NCBI GenBank assembly: GCA_038117225.1
Contig: JAYOFM010000037.1
Span: 1-29,718 of the forward strand
Length of the DNA: 29,718 nucleotides
Origin: JAYOFM01 sp038117225
GTDB taxonomy: Bacteria; Pseudomonadota; Alphaproteobacteria; Rhodospirillales; Casp-alpha2
Reading direction: 5' to 3'
The notes below the pieces were generated by a model. The model did no database searches. It saw nothing but the letters and a program-made list of their open reading frames with translations, and was not told the DNA's origin. Positions within the stretch are counted from its first letter, which is position 1. Each line of letters begins with the position of its first letter. This document shows, piece after piece, positions 8,425 through 17,846 of the stretch. A program made the translations under genes and the position numbers.

Positions 8425-11179
8425 ATGGCGCGAAGTTCCCTATTTTTCGCAGCCGTCGCGGCTGGCCTGATATTGTCGCCCATGGCGACCCTGGCAGCGA
8501 CGGATGTCGACCGGCCACTCGGAACTCTGTGGGCACCTGGCACCGCGGTACCGGCACCGGCACGCACAACGGTACCGCTTGGGAACTTGGACAATTCAGC
8601 GATCGATGCCCCCGGCACGGCGCGGCCATCACCCGTGACGGTGACCGACTCCCCAGCGTTACCCGCGAAGCCGCTCGGCACCCTGTTTGACGGCACGGCC
8701 CCGGCACCAGCCGCTACGCTTCCGGGTGCGGTGCCCGCCGCCGCGCCACGGCCAGCGACGGAGACACACAGGAACGTTTTGCAACCGAGCCGCCCACGCC
8801 AACTGCCGGGCGAAGTTTCTTCGCCAGCCGCACGCCCACTCGGGAGATTGATGGCACCGCTGCCAACGCTTCCGACGCCGAGCGACACATCCACTCGCGC
8901 TATTGCGCCATCGTCAGTCCCACGCGTTCCAGCAGTCATCCCGCCGCGTTCATTCGCGGCCGGAAAAAGTGCCGACAAGCCGCTCGGTACGTTGTTTCTG
9001 AGTAATCCCGCGGCGACCGCGCGCGGCCCACAATTGGTTCCATCACTGCCGCCACCGGCCACGGCGCCAGCTGAGGAAATCAAAGCCGTCGCGGCCCCCA
9101 ACGCGGAAAAGCCGATCACTCTGACCGCCGATGAGATGACCTACGATCAGGAAAATCGTATCGTGACGGCGCGCGGCCGCGTCGAGGTTCAGAGCGACGT
9201 GCGCACGCTGGTCGCCGATGTACTCACCTATGACCAGAACACCGATATCGTCACCGCCGTCGGCAATGTGGTCCTGCAGGAACCCTCGGGCGAGCAGGTA
9301 TTCGCGGACCGCATGCGCGTCACCGGCGATATGAAGGACGGCATTATCCACAATATCGGCATCATCCTGACCGACAGTTCTCGCATCGTTGCCAACGGTG
9401 GCCGGCGTTCCAACGGAACGGTAGTGGAAATGCGCAAGGGCATCTATTCCCCATGCAACCTGTGCGCGGAGGATCCGGACCGTCCTCCCCTATGGCAGCT
9501 GAAGGCTGTCCGGGTGATCCACGACAAGGGAACGCAGACCGTTGAATACCGGGACGCCTGGCTTGAAGTGAAGGGCATTCCGGTTTTCTATACGCCCTAT
9601 TTCCAGCATCCGGACCCGACGGTGAAACGGCGGTCCGGCTTCCTGACGCCGACGTTCGNNNNNNNNNNCCGATGATTTGGGTCAGGTTTTTCGCACACCC
9701 TATTTTTGGGACCTGGGTACGGAAAAAGACCTGACGGTCACACCGTTAATTACGACACTCGAGGCATCAGGCATCATCGCCGAGTACCGACATCGGTTCC
9801 GCAAGGGGGAGTTGAATATCGAAGGCAGCGGGGTCCTCAAGATTGACGACCTCACCAACGAGGACGAATACCGTGGCCACGCCCGAGGAAATATTGAATT
9901 CCACCCGAATGAGAATTGGCGAATCGGCCTTGATATCGATCGAGCATCCGATGACACGTACCTCCGGCGATACGGCTTCACGGCGGACAGCACGCTGACG
10001 ACTCGTGCATTTGCAGAGTCTTTTCGGGGGCGCGATTACTTATCGGCCAACGCCTACACGTTTCAATCGCTGGATGGCGCCGTTGACGAGGCGACGGAAC
10101 CGTTCGTGCTTCCCCTGCTTGATTTCAACCACGTCGGCAAACCCGGTTTCCTCGGCGGCCGAACAACGTTCGACGCCAACATGCTGGTGTTGGAACGCGG
10201 TGAAGGGACAAATGTAAGACGCCTGTCGGTGCGGCCGGGTTGGGAGTTACCGTTCTTCGATCCATTAGGCAGCGCTTACAATCTTTCGTTCAAGCTACTG
10301 TTGGATGGTTATCACGTGGACGAGGTGACGCGCGGAAACGAGGAGGATGATTTCAACGGATTTGTCGGCCGCGCCGTTCCCCAGGCAAAATTCGATTGGC
10401 GTTATCCGCTCGTCCGAACACGCGGCACCGTCGATCAGGTTCTCGAACCCATCGCCTCGATCATCTACAGCCCCAACGGCGGCAATTCGAACAAAATCCC
10501 CAATGAAGACAGCCAGGAACTGGAACTTGATGATACCAACCTATTTTCGGCCAACCGCTTCTCAGGCATCGACCGGGTCGAGGGTGGCCTGCGCGCGGGT
10601 TATGGGTTCAAGTGGGGGCTTTATGGCCGCAGCGGCGGCTCGACGTCGCTGCTCGTCGGTCAGACCTATCGGTTCAAGGATGATGACACTTTCGGCGCCG
10701 GGACCGGATTGAACTCGAACCAGTCCAACTATGTTGCCCGAGTGCATATACGGCCAAATTCGTACCTCGACGCAATCTATCGTACCCGCTTCAGCCACGA
10801 GGACTTTTCCCCTGATCGCAATGAAGTCCAGTTTTCGGGTGGAGTCCCGGCGCTAAGACTCGGCGCGACCTATACCTTCGTTAGCGAGCAAGAGAGCGGC
10901 GACTTCGCGGGGCGCGAGGAATTGAACTTCAGTGGCTCATCGACGCTCAACAAATTCTGGCGCGCCAATTTCTCCGGCACTCAAGATGTCGTCGCCGACG
11001 AGTTGCGGTCACTATCTTTCGGACTCATTTACGAGGACGAATGCGTCATCGTCGCCACCACGGCAAGCCGATCGTTTTTCGTCGACCGCGATATCGAACC
11101 GACAGATTCCGTTTTCGTCCGCCTGACGCTGAAAACCCTAGGTGCCTTTGAAACCAGCGCTTCCAGCGCGGGTAACTGA
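8425..11179 (+). CDS. lptD: LPS-assembly protein LptD (contains a 10-N gap)
   Basis: LptD is the outer-membrane beta-barrel that inserts LPS into the outer leaflet with LptE. A signal peptide (residues 1-25, ending TLAA) precedes a Pro/Ala-rich stretch of about 200 residues with five PLG(T/N/R)L repeats. Next come the OstA/LptA-like jellyroll (from about 229, KPITLTADEMTYDQENR) and the barrel (KRRSGFLTPTF onward). CNLC in the first half and a single Cys (YEDECVIV) near the C-terminus correspond to the cysteines used for barrel-periplasm disulfides. A run of ten N at 9659-9668 falls just after PTF. The frame before it and the frame after it (DDLGQVFRTPYFWDLG) differ by one, so the N count is not the true gap length. 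Homologous continuity on both sides argues for one intact gene. SurA, encoded next, assists folding of this barrel. Confidence 0.92.
8515..8994 (+). repeat. Five degenerate PLGTL protein repeats in the LptD N-terminus
   Basis: PLGTL, PLGNL, PLGTL, PLGRL and PLGTL occur at LptD residues 31, 51, 83, 138 and 186, separated by Pro/Ala/Thr-rich linkers. The codons differ from copy to copy (for example CCACTCGGAACTCTG versus CCGCTCGGTACGTTG), so the peptide rather than the DNA is conserved. Confidence 0.8.
9659..9668. other. Assembly gap (10 N) inside lptD
   Basis: Ten N interrupt lptD. Coding frame before and after is displaced by one, so the real missing length is not 10; a length of 6, 9 or another value congruent with 0 modulo 3 would restore the frame. 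Confidence 0.97.
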
Positions 11180-11192
11180 GGATTCCGTGATA

Positions 11193-12521
11193 ATGTGGCA
11201 CCAAGACCCTTCACCCAGATCATGGCGGTCCCGCTGGCTTTCCGCTGTGGGGCTGAACATCCTCATTGCCATCTCCTTCCTCGTTCTACCCGCTCGCGCC
11301 CAGGAATCGGCGGCGATCGCCGCCACTGTCAATGATGAGGTCATTTCCAGCCTGGACCTCGACTCCCGCATCACCATGGTCGTGTTATTCTCCAATTTAC
11401 CCGAGGAACCGGGCGTGGCCGAGCGGATCGCGCCGCAGATCATCCAAACCATGGTTGACGAACGGATCAAGATGCAGGAGGCCAAACGGGTCGAAATTGA
11501 GGTGCGGGATGCCGCTGTTACCCGTGCCATCAGCCGTATTGAGCGCCAGAATGGCATGCGTAAAGGCGAGGCAATCGAGATTTTGCAACGGCGCAATATC
11601 GACAAGTCGTTCCTCGAGAATCAGATTCGTGTCGACTTGACTTGGGCACAGTTAATTCGCGAGCTTTACGGTCGATATTACCGTATCAGCGACGCCGAGA
11701 TCGATGGCGTGCTCGCGGAAATGGCCCGCTATGCCGGCAAAAAAGAATACCACATCGCGGAGATATTTCTTCCGATCGATGACCCCGCGCGCGAATCAAC
11801 CGTTTCCGGCAATGCGGATCGCTTGGTCGAACAAATGCGCGCGGGCGCCAGTTTCAGCGCCGTGGCTCAGAATTTCTCGCAGAGCGGCACGGCGGGCATT
11901 GGTGGCGACCTCGGCTGGGTTCGTCCGGATCAATTGCCCGCGGAATTGGCCGCCGCGTTGCCGTCGTTGGCGAGTGGAAGAATTTCTGCGCCGATCAGAG
12001 CGGCCGACGGTATCTATATCCTACTGATGAGGGGTAAGAGGCTTGCCAAGGGTGCACCCAGCCGTGATGCGACGCCGATCGTCATCGAGTTGCAGCAGTT
12101 GCTGGTACCGGTTGACGCGTCGGCGTCCGCCACCGAGGTCGAGCGTCGAATGCAGGATGCCCGCAATATGACGACCCGCGTCAATTCGTGCGCGGGGCTC
12201 GACGAACTCGGCAAGAAAATTGATTCCCCCCTCTCCGGAAATCTCGGCAAGATTGCACTATCCAAGCTGCCGGGCGAAACCCAAAACCGCATTCAGGAAC
12301 TGCCGATTGGCAAGCCCAGCGAGCCATTTCGCTCGGGTGATGGTGTCGTTGTGCTGATGGTATGTAGTCGCAGCGGCGGTGACGCCCCAGCATTAAGCAC
12401 TGAGGAACAACGGGAATTCATCCGCAGCAATCTAATGAACGAGCGCCTCTCAGTCGCGGCGCGCCAGCATCTCCGCAACCTCAAGCGGGCCGCCTTCATT
12501 GATATCCGGGTTGGCCTGTGA
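11193..12521 (+). CDS. surA: Periplasmic chaperone / peptidyl-prolyl isomerase SurA
   Basis: The 442-residue product starts with a signal peptide whose hydrophobic core is NILIAISFLVL, cleaved after ARA. The SurA N-terminal domain follows (IAATVNDEVISSLDLDSRI through the 'MVDERIKMQEAKR' helix). A parvulin (PPIC) domain occupies about residues 185-285 (KEYHIAEIFL, FSQSGTAGIGGDLGWV, GIYILLM). A second parvulin-like segment is degenerate, and a C-terminal helix closes the chaperone core. SurA escorts unfolded outer-membrane barrels, including LptD. The gene is 13 bp after lptD. A GTG six bases upstream (11187) is better spaced from the GAGGA Shine-Dalgarno and is an equally possible start. Confidence 0.9.
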   Translation: MWHQDPSPRSWRSRWLSAVGLNILIAISFLVLPARAQESAAIAATVNDEVISSLDLDSRITMVVLFSNLPEEPGVAERIAPQIIQTMVDERIKMQEAKRVEIEVRDAAVTRAISRIERQNGMRKGEAIEILQRRNIDKSFLENQIRVDLTWAQLIRELYGRYYRISDAEIDGVLAEMARYAGKKEYHIAEIFLPIDDPARESTVSGNADRLVEQMRAGASFSAVAQNFSQSGTAGIGGDLGWVRPDQLPAELAAALPSLASGRISAPIRAADGIYILLMRGKRLAKGAPSRDATPIVIELQQLLVPVDASASATEVERRMQDARNMTTRVNSCAGLDELGKKIDSPLSGNLGKIALSKLPGETQNRIQELPIGKPSEPFRSGDGVVVLMVCSRSGGDAPALSTEEQREFIRSNLMNERLSVAARQHLRNLKRAAFIDIRVGL

Positions 12522-12531
12522 TCAGCGCACC

Positions 12532-13554
12532 GTGAACAATCAACTGCCGCCGCTGGCCGTGACCATGGGAGAACCCGCGGGAATTGGCGGCGAGCTGACG
12601 CTCATGGCGTGGCACGCCCGGGACGCCCAATCGCGACCTTTCTTCATCATCGATGACCCCGCCCGTATTGCCACCCTGGCGACGCGCACCGGTATCGCGA
12701 CGCCGATTGAAATCATCGATCATCCTCAACGGACCGCTGAGATATTCGCGCGCGCTCTGCCAGTGCTACCGCTCACCGAACCCGTGGTGGCCACAAACGG
12801 TGCGCCCGACCCGTCGACCGCTGGCGCCGTACAGGAATCAATCCGTCGCGCCGTCGAATTAACCTGTGCTGGCCATGCCGCCGCCGTCATCACCAACCCG
12901 ATTCAAAAGGAAACAATGTACGCCGCCGGGTTCACATTTCCCGGGCATACCGAATTTCTGGCATCGTTGGTCGCCGAGGATGTCGTGCCGGTGATGATGC
13001 TGGCCTCCACGGCGCTTCGCGTCGTGCCGGTCACCATCCATGTGAGTCTCCGACAAGCCCTGGATACCCTCGCGACGGAAACCATCATCAGCCGCGCGCG
13101 CATCACCGCGCGAGACCTGACGGCCAATTTCGGCATCGCCCGACCCCGCCTCGCCGTCGCTGGTCTCAATCCCCACGCCGGCGAGGGCGGCACCATGGGC
13201 GACGAGGAAGCGCGAGTTATCGCGCCTGCCGTGGTGGCTCTCGCGACCGATGGCATTGATGTCGTTGGACCATTGTCGCCGGACACCATGTTCACGGCGC
13301 AAGCACGCGCCGGCTATGACGTCGCCATTTGCATGTACCATGATCAGGCGCTGATCCCGATCAAAACCATTGGCTTCGAGGACGCCGTGAATGTGACCTT
13401 GGGCCTGCCTTTCATCCGCACGTCTCCCGATCACGGGACCGCGCTCGATATCGCGGGAACCGGGCGTGCCGACCCGTCCAGTCTGATCGCATCCTTGCGC
13501 ATGGCGGCGGAGATGGCGGAATACCGGCGCGGTCACGCCGATGCGGCATCGTAA
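12532..13554 (+). CDS. pdxA: 4-hydroxythreonine-4-phosphate dehydrogenase PdxA
   Basis: The 340-residue enzyme oxidises 4-phosphohydroxy-L-threonine in the DXP-dependent pyridoxal phosphate pathway; it is cytosolic and needs a divalent metal. Recognisable motifs are LAVTMGEPAGIGGEL at the N-terminus, VITNPIQKE, PGHTEFLA (first metal His), LNPHAGEGGTMGDEE (second His), PLSPDTMF, and MYHDQALIPIKTI (third His), then RTSPDHGTALDIAG. I chose GTG at 12532, which gives the family N-terminus; an upstream TTG would overlap surA by 23 bp. Its TAA shares an A with the ATG of rsmA, so the two are translationally coupled. Confidence 0.94.
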   Translation: MNNQLPPLAVTMGEPAGIGGELTLMAWHARDAQSRPFFIIDDPARIATLATRTGIATPIEIIDHPQRTAEIFARALPVLPLTEPVVATNGAPDPSTAGAVQESIRRAVELTCAGHAAAVITNPIQKETMYAAGFTFPGHTEFLASLVAEDVVPVMMLASTALRVVPVTIHVSLRQALDTLATETIISRARITARDLTANFGIARPRLAVAGLNPHAGEGGTMGDEEARVIAPAVVALATDGIDVVGPLSPDTMFTAQARAGYDVAICMYHDQALIPIKTIGFEDAVNVTLGLPFIRTSPDHGTALDIAGTGRADPSSLIASLRMAAEMAEYRRGHADAAS

Positions 13555-14405
13555 TGCCCGAGAACGATATTGCGCGCGCCATCGATGCGTTGCCGCCACT
13601 GGGTGAGGTCATTCGCGCCCATGGGCTAAATGCACGCCATCGCCTTGGGCAGCATTTTCTCCTTGATCTCAACCTGACGGCACGCATCGCGCGCGTCGCC
13701 GGCGACCTTCGAAATACCGACGTCATCGAAGTGGGACCGGGTCCCGGCGGCCTGACCCGCGCGCTACTACGCGCTGGCGCGCGGCGGGTGATCGCCGTGG
13801 AACGAGACGACCGCTGCATCGCCGCTCTTGGTGATCTGGTCGACGCGGCCGCCGGGCGGCTTGAAATCGTCTCCGATGACGCGCTTAAGACGGATACCGT
13901 CGCCATGACCTCGCCGCCACGCCGGGTGGTTGCCAACCTGCCGTATAACATATCGACACCGTTACTGCTCGGCTGGCTCCGCGAGGCCCCGGCGTTCGCC
14001 AGCCTGACCTTGATGTTCCAACGGGAGGTCGCCGACCGACTGGTCGCGCAACCCCGGACGAAGGCTTATGGACGGCTCTCGATTCTGGCGCAACGGATTG
14101 CCGACACGCGAAGGGATTTCAATGTCTCACGGGATGCCTTCACACCACCTCCCAAGGTCATGTCTACGGTGGTAACACTGACGCCGCGCGGCGTTCCAAT
14201 CACGGCGGGCGAATTCTCGGCGCTTGAAGCGGTCACGGCCGCCGCCTTCGGCCAACGCCGCAAGATGTTGCGCAGCAGTCTGGCCGTGCTCGACATCGAT
14301 CCGGCCAGCATCGGCATCGACGCGACACGACGCGCCGAGGAATTATCCGTGGAGGAGTTCTGCGCCCTGGCCGGCCTTTTTCAGGCGAAGCGGAGTATAC
14401 TCTAG
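13554..14405 (+). CDS. rsmA: 16S rRNA (adenine1518/1519-N6)-dimethyltransferase RsmA (KsgA)
   Basis: This 283-residue SAM-dependent methyltransferase dimethylates two adjacent adenines in helix 45 of 16S rRNA late in 30S assembly. It has the family landmarks: HRLGQHFLLDLN, SAM-binding VIEVGPGPGGLTRALL, the acidic 'AVERDDR', the catalytic VVANLPYNISTPLL (NLPY), and the C-terminal helical domain with FGQRRKMLRSSL. It closes the lptF operon, overlapping pdxA by one base. Its stop is only one base from the stop of the opposing gmk gene, so there is no room for a classical terminator between the two. Confidence 0.95.
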   Translation: MPENDIARAIDALPPLGEVIRAHGLNARHRLGQHFLLDLNLTARIARVAGDLRNTDVIEVGPGPGGLTRALLRAGARRVIAVERDDRCIAALGDLVDAAAGRLEIVSDDALKTDTVAMTSPPRRVVANLPYNISTPLLLGWLREAPAFASLTLMFQREVADRLVAQPRTKAYGRLSILAQRIADTRRDFNVSRDAFTPPPKVMSTVVTLTPRGVPITAGEFSALEAVTAAAFGQRRKMLRSSLAVLDIDPASIGIDATRRAEELSVEEFCALAGLFQAKRSIL

Positions 14406-14406
14406 A

Positions 14407-15036
14407 TTACTGCCCAACACCGAGGCTGCGTACGAATTTCGTCAGGCCCGTCTGACGCTGCCGCCGGAGTCGTTCGGCCGAGAGAATAGCCTCCGCCTCA
14501 GCAATGCTCCGCTCAATGTCCTCGTTAATAATGACGTATTCATATTCAAACCAGTGACTCATCTCCGACGCCGCCTTGGCCATGCGGCTCTTGACGACAT
14601 CCTCGGAATCCTGGGCACGGCCATACAGCCGGCGCTCCAATTCATCGATGGAAGGCGGCAGAATGAAAATGCTGACCAGATCGGCCGGCGCCGAGGCACC
14701 GATCTGCTGCGTGCCCTGCCAATCGACATCGAACAACACGTCGCGTCCGGATTCCAGGATGGCATGAACTGGCGCCGCCGGCGTGCCGTAGGAATTGTCG
14801 AACACGGTGGCGTGCTCCAAAAACTCATCCCCAGCGACCATGCGGTCGAACGTCGGCTTATCGACGAAATGATAGTGCTCGCCATCGACCTCGCCCGGAC
14901 GTGGCGGCCGCGTGGTCATCGAAACCGACATGGATAGATCGTCGTGGCGCTCCAGCAGCGCGCGGGAAATAGTCGATTTACCGGCGCCCGATGGCGAAGA
15001 CAGAACCAGCATTAATCCACGGCGTTCGATGGTCAC
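14407..15036 (-). CDS. gmk: Guanylate kinase
   Basis: The 209-residue enzyme phosphorylates GMP to GDP with ATP. The P-loop SSPSGAGKST is near residue 12, followed by the GMP-binding region SVSMTTRPPRPGEVDGEHYHF, then LEHATVFDNSYGTP and VLFDVDWQGTQQI, all diagnostic. The frame is open to a GTG at 15048, but AAGGTGAG lies 7 nt upstream of the GTG at 15036 and the resulting MTIERRGLMLVLSS is the usual Gmk N-terminus, so I use 15036. It lies 25 bp downstream of yicC on the same strand, a conserved pair. Confidence 0.95.
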   Translation of the reverse strand: MTIERRGLMLVLSSPSGAGKSTISRALLERHDDLSMSVSMTTRPPRPGEVDGEHYHFVDKPTFDRMVAGDEFLEHATVFDNSYGTPAAPVHAILESGRDVLFDVDWQGTQQIGASAPADLVSIFILPPSIDELERRLYGRAQDSEDVVKSRMAKAASEMSHWFEYEYVIINEDIERSIAEAEAILSAERLRRQRQTGLTKFVRSLGVGQ

Positions 15037-15061
15037 GGGCGGTCTCACCTTATCTTAATAA

Positions 15062-15952
15062 TCATTCGACGTTCTGCACTTGCTCGCGCAGTTGGTCAAT
15101 GACCGCCTTCATGTCAAGGCCGACACGCGTCAACGCCTGATCCTGGGATTTCGCGCATAAGGTGTTGGATTCTCGGTTGAATTCCTGGCACAAGAAATCG
15201 AGTTTCCGACCGATAGCGCCACCGCCATCCAGCAATTCCGTCGCCGCCGCCGTGTGCGCGCGCAAGCGATCCAACTCCTCGCGCGGGTCCGCCTTGGTCA
15301 TCAACACCGCAGCCTCCTGGGCCAGCCGGTCCTCTGGCAACGCCGGGACCTGATCCAGCAGCGCCGCAACCTGTTCGTGCAAGCGATCGTGAATAAGGGT
15401 GGCCTGATGCTCGTTCAGGGCCTCGGCCTCGGTCTGCAATGCCGCCAACCGGGCAACATGATCACGCAGCATGGCCTCGAGTCGGCTGCCTTCATCGCCG
15501 CGCGCCACGACCAAACCATCCAACGCCTCGGCGAGCGTCGCCAGCAAGGCAGCGTCCCGTTCCGCCTCCTGCTCCGGCGATTCCGCTTCCTCTACTTGCT
15601 CGAGCACACCACGAATGCCGAGCAATCCATCGACACTGGGCGGCGCCAAATCGGGAAAACGTTTGCGGAGCTCCGGCAAAGATTGGGCGACCTCGTCCAG
15701 AACTTCACCGTTCAGACGCATGGCGGCGCCCGTGCGTTCGAACGTGAGGGTCAAACCGAACGAAAAACTGCCCCGCTTGAACCGCTCGGCGACGAGCTTG
15801 CGCGCCGCCGGATCGAGCCTGTCATATCCCCCCGGCAGCCTGAAACGTGTATCGAGGCCGCGCGCATTGACGCTCTTCACCTCCCAGGTCCAGCTACAGC
15901 GATCATCGCGGGATTGAACGCGGGCATATCCTGTCATTGATTGTATGGGCAC
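15062..15952 (-). CDS. yicC: YicC family endoribonuclease
   Basis: This 296-residue protein begins with 'IQSMTGYARV', the invariant YicC start. The N-terminal YicC domain has TWEVKSVNARGLDTRFRLP. The C-terminal DUF1732 domain ends LDFLCQEFNRESNTLCAKS and ALTRVGLDMKAVIDQLREQVQNVE. The central part (about 130-230) is Glu/Ala-rich and probably coiled coil. E. coli YicC is an endoribonuclease implicated in sRNA (RyhB) decay. Translation likely starts at GTG, preceded by AAAGGAG with 5 nt spacing; an ATG five codons in is the alternative. The gene is divergent from the SDR at 16050. Confidence 0.93.
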   Translation of the reverse strand: MPIQSMTGYARVQSRDDRCSWTWEVKSVNARGLDTRFRLPGGYDRLDPAARKLVAERFKRGSFSFGLTLTFERTGAAMRLNGEVLDEVAQSLPELRKRFPDLAPPSVDGLLGIRGVLEQVEEAESPEQEAERDAALLATLAEALDGLVVARGDEGSRLEAMLRDHVARLAALQTEAEALNEHQATLIHDRLHEQVAALLDQVPALPEDRLAQEAAVLMTKADPREELDRLRAHTAAATELLDGGGAIGRKLDFLCQEFNRESNTLCAKSQDQALTRVGLDMKAVIDQLREQVQNVE

Positions 15953-16049
15953 GGTCGCTCCTTTCGTCGCGCGGCTTTATAGCCGCCCGCCCGCCCACCA
16001 ACAAGCAGCGGCATTTCATCGATCGGCCGTGCGGCCTATAACCGGAGCC

Positions 16050-16823
16050 ATGGCACGGAATCGAATACCACCCAAATCGATTTTGATTACTGGCGCGTCG
16101 AGCGGGATTGGCGCGGCGTTGGCGTTGGCCTATGCAGAAACCGGCACGTTCCTCGCCCTGTCGGGACGAAATTCCGAGCGCCTCGCCGAGATCGCAGCGC
16201 AATGCCGCAGCCGGGGCGCCAAGGTCACGGCGGAGACCATCGATGTCACAGACATGAGCGCAATGGGCAGTTGGATCGACCGCCTGGAGATGGACACTCC
16301 GATCGATCTGGTAATCGCCAACGCCGGTATTTCCGGCGGCACCGGAGGCGACGGCGAAAGCGACGCACAAGTACGCGAAATTTTCGCGGTCAATCTGGCG
16401 GGGGTGCTGAATACCGCGTTGCCAATCATTCCCGCCATGCGCGCTCGCCGCGCGGGCCAGATCGCCATCATCAGTTCCATCGCTGGCTTTCGTGGCCTCG
16501 CCACGGCGCCCGCTTATTCCGCGTCAAAGGCGGCGGTCAAGGCGTGGGGCGAAGCCATGCGCCCGCAGCTCGCCGATGATGGCATCGCCGTCAGCGTTGT
16601 TTGCCCGGGATTCGTTACCTCGCGCATGACCGATGCCAACGACTTCAAGATGCCGTTCATCATGTCAGCCGAGAAAGCCGCCGACATTGTTCGCCGCGGC
16701 CTTGCCCAACAGAAGCCGCTGATCGTCTTTCCCTGGCAAATGTCCGTTCTGGTTCGCGTCATCGCCAATCTGCCGTTGTGGGCCCTCAACGCCTTGATGA
16801 GCCGTGCCCCACGCAAGGGTTAG
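16050..16823 (+). CDS. Short-chain dehydrogenase/reductase (DltE-like classical SDR)
   Basis: The 257-residue protein has the nucleotide motif TGASSGIG near the start, VIANAGISGG (NAG motif), catalytic Ser in ISSIAGFRG and YSASK with Tyr and Lys, then CPGFVTSRM. That is a complete classical SDR. The C-terminal segment LVRVIANLPLWALNALM is hydrophobic, suggesting a peripheral membrane or lipid-related substrate, but the substrate cannot be named. The frame is open to 15945, overlapping yicC by 8 bp; I prefer the ATG at 16050 preceded by GGAG. It ends 2 bp from the stop of the opposing mltG. Confidence 0.88.
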   Translation: MARNRIPPKSILITGASSGIGAALALAYAETGTFLALSGRNSERLAEIAAQCRSRGAKVTAETIDVTDMSAMGSWIDRLEMDTPIDLVIANAGISGGTGGDGESDAQVREIFAVNLAGVLNTALPIIPAMRARRAGQIAIISSIAGFRGLATAPAYSASKAAVKAWGEAMRPQLADDGIAVSVVCPGFVTSRMTDANDFKMPFIMSAEKAADIVRRGLAQQKPLIVFPWQMSVLVRVIANLPLWALNALMSRAPRKG

Positions 16824-16825
16824 CG

Positions 16826-17827
16826 TTACGGCGATATTTTCGCTGGTTTCGCCTGCTGTTTCATGAATTTTCGCCAACGGGCGACGTTGCGATTGTGTTC
16901 CGCCAGCGTGCGCGAGAAGACGTGGCCGCCGGTGCCATCGGCGACGAAGTAATACTCAGTCGACTGTACTGGATTGAGCACCGCCTCGATGGCGGCGCGG
17001 CCAGGGTTGGCTATGGGGCCAGGCGGCAGGCGGTCGATCTGATAGGTGTTGTAGGGCGTCGGCGAATTCAAGTCGTCGCGTGTCAGTGCGCGACCAAGTG
17101 GGCGCTGGCCTAGCGTCAAGCCATAGACCACCGTCGGATCGGATTGCAAGCGCATGCCACGGCGCAGGCGATTAAGGAACACGGCGGCGACGCGCGGACG
17201 CTCGGCGGCGATGCCGGTCTCCTTCTCGACGATGGAGGCCAGAATGATCGCTTCTTCCGGCGACGCCAGCGGTGACGGCCGTTGGCGCAACGGCCATAGT
17301 TGGTCCAAGGTCTCGGACATCGACGAGGTCATTCGCCTGAGCAAATCCGCGCGCCGATCTCCAAAGGCGAAGTGGTAGGTCTCGGGCAGCAGTGAGCCCT
17401 CGGGCGGCAACGGCCCCACATCGCCGACCAACCCCTCGGTGGCGACCAATTGCGTCCCCACCTCGGCGACCGTCCAACCTTCCGGCACAGTTAGGCGGCG
17501 CATCACGGTTCGGCCTGATTGCAGCAGACGGATGGCGTCCCGTGCGCTGATGGCGGCGGTGAAGGCATATTCCCCGGCGCGCAGCGGTGCCGGTTCCGAC
17601 CACAATTCGTGACCGAAGCGAAACAGGCGTGCATCGGCAATAATGCCCGCGTTGGCCAGCAAACGGGCGATGCCGGCGCCACCGGTACACGCGGGTATGA
17701 CGAGGGTGCGCTGTTCAGTCAGCGGTCCCGGCTTGGTGAATTGGCCCCAGGCCCAGAAACCGAAACCGGCAGATACGGCGGCCAGGACGGCGATCAGGAC
17801 AACGGCGGCGATGGCGAGACGGCGCAT
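16826..17827 (-). CDS. mltG: Endolytic transglycosylase MltG
   Basis: The 333-residue product has one N-terminal transmembrane helix (about residues 5-28) and a YceG domain. A LysM-like subdomain (about 40-115, with 'PLRAGEYAF') precedes the catalytic part: LTVPEGWTVAEV, LLPETYHFAFG, ILASIVEKETGIAAERP with the catalytic Glu in EKET (about residue 201-203), VAAVFLNRLRRGMRLQSDPTVVYG and SPTPYNTYQIDRLPPGPIANPG. MltG cleaves nascent glycan strands at the inner membrane and is thought to set strand length. The open frame extends 20 codons into fabF; ATG at 17827 gives the standard start, 19 bp after the fabF stop. The fabF-mltG pairing is widely conserved. Confidence 0.94.
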   Translation of the reverse strand: MRRLAIAAVVLIAVLAAVSAGFGFWAWGQFTKPGPLTEQRTLVIPACTGGAGIARLLANAGIIADARLFRFGHELWSEPAPLRAGEYAFTAAISARDAIRLLQSGRTVMRRLTVPEGWTVAEVGTQLVATEGLVGDVGPLPPEGSLLPETYHFAFGDRRADLLRRMTSSMSETLDQLWPLRQRPSPLASPEEAIILASIVEKETGIAAERPRVAAVFLNRLRRGMRLQSDPTVVYGLTLGQRPLGRALTRDDLNSPTPYNTYQIDRLPPGPIANPGRAAIEAVLNPVQSTEYYFVADGTGGHVFSRTLAEHNRNVARWRKFMKQQAKPAKISP

Positions 17828-17846
17828 GGCGGGCACCGCGCGGGCT

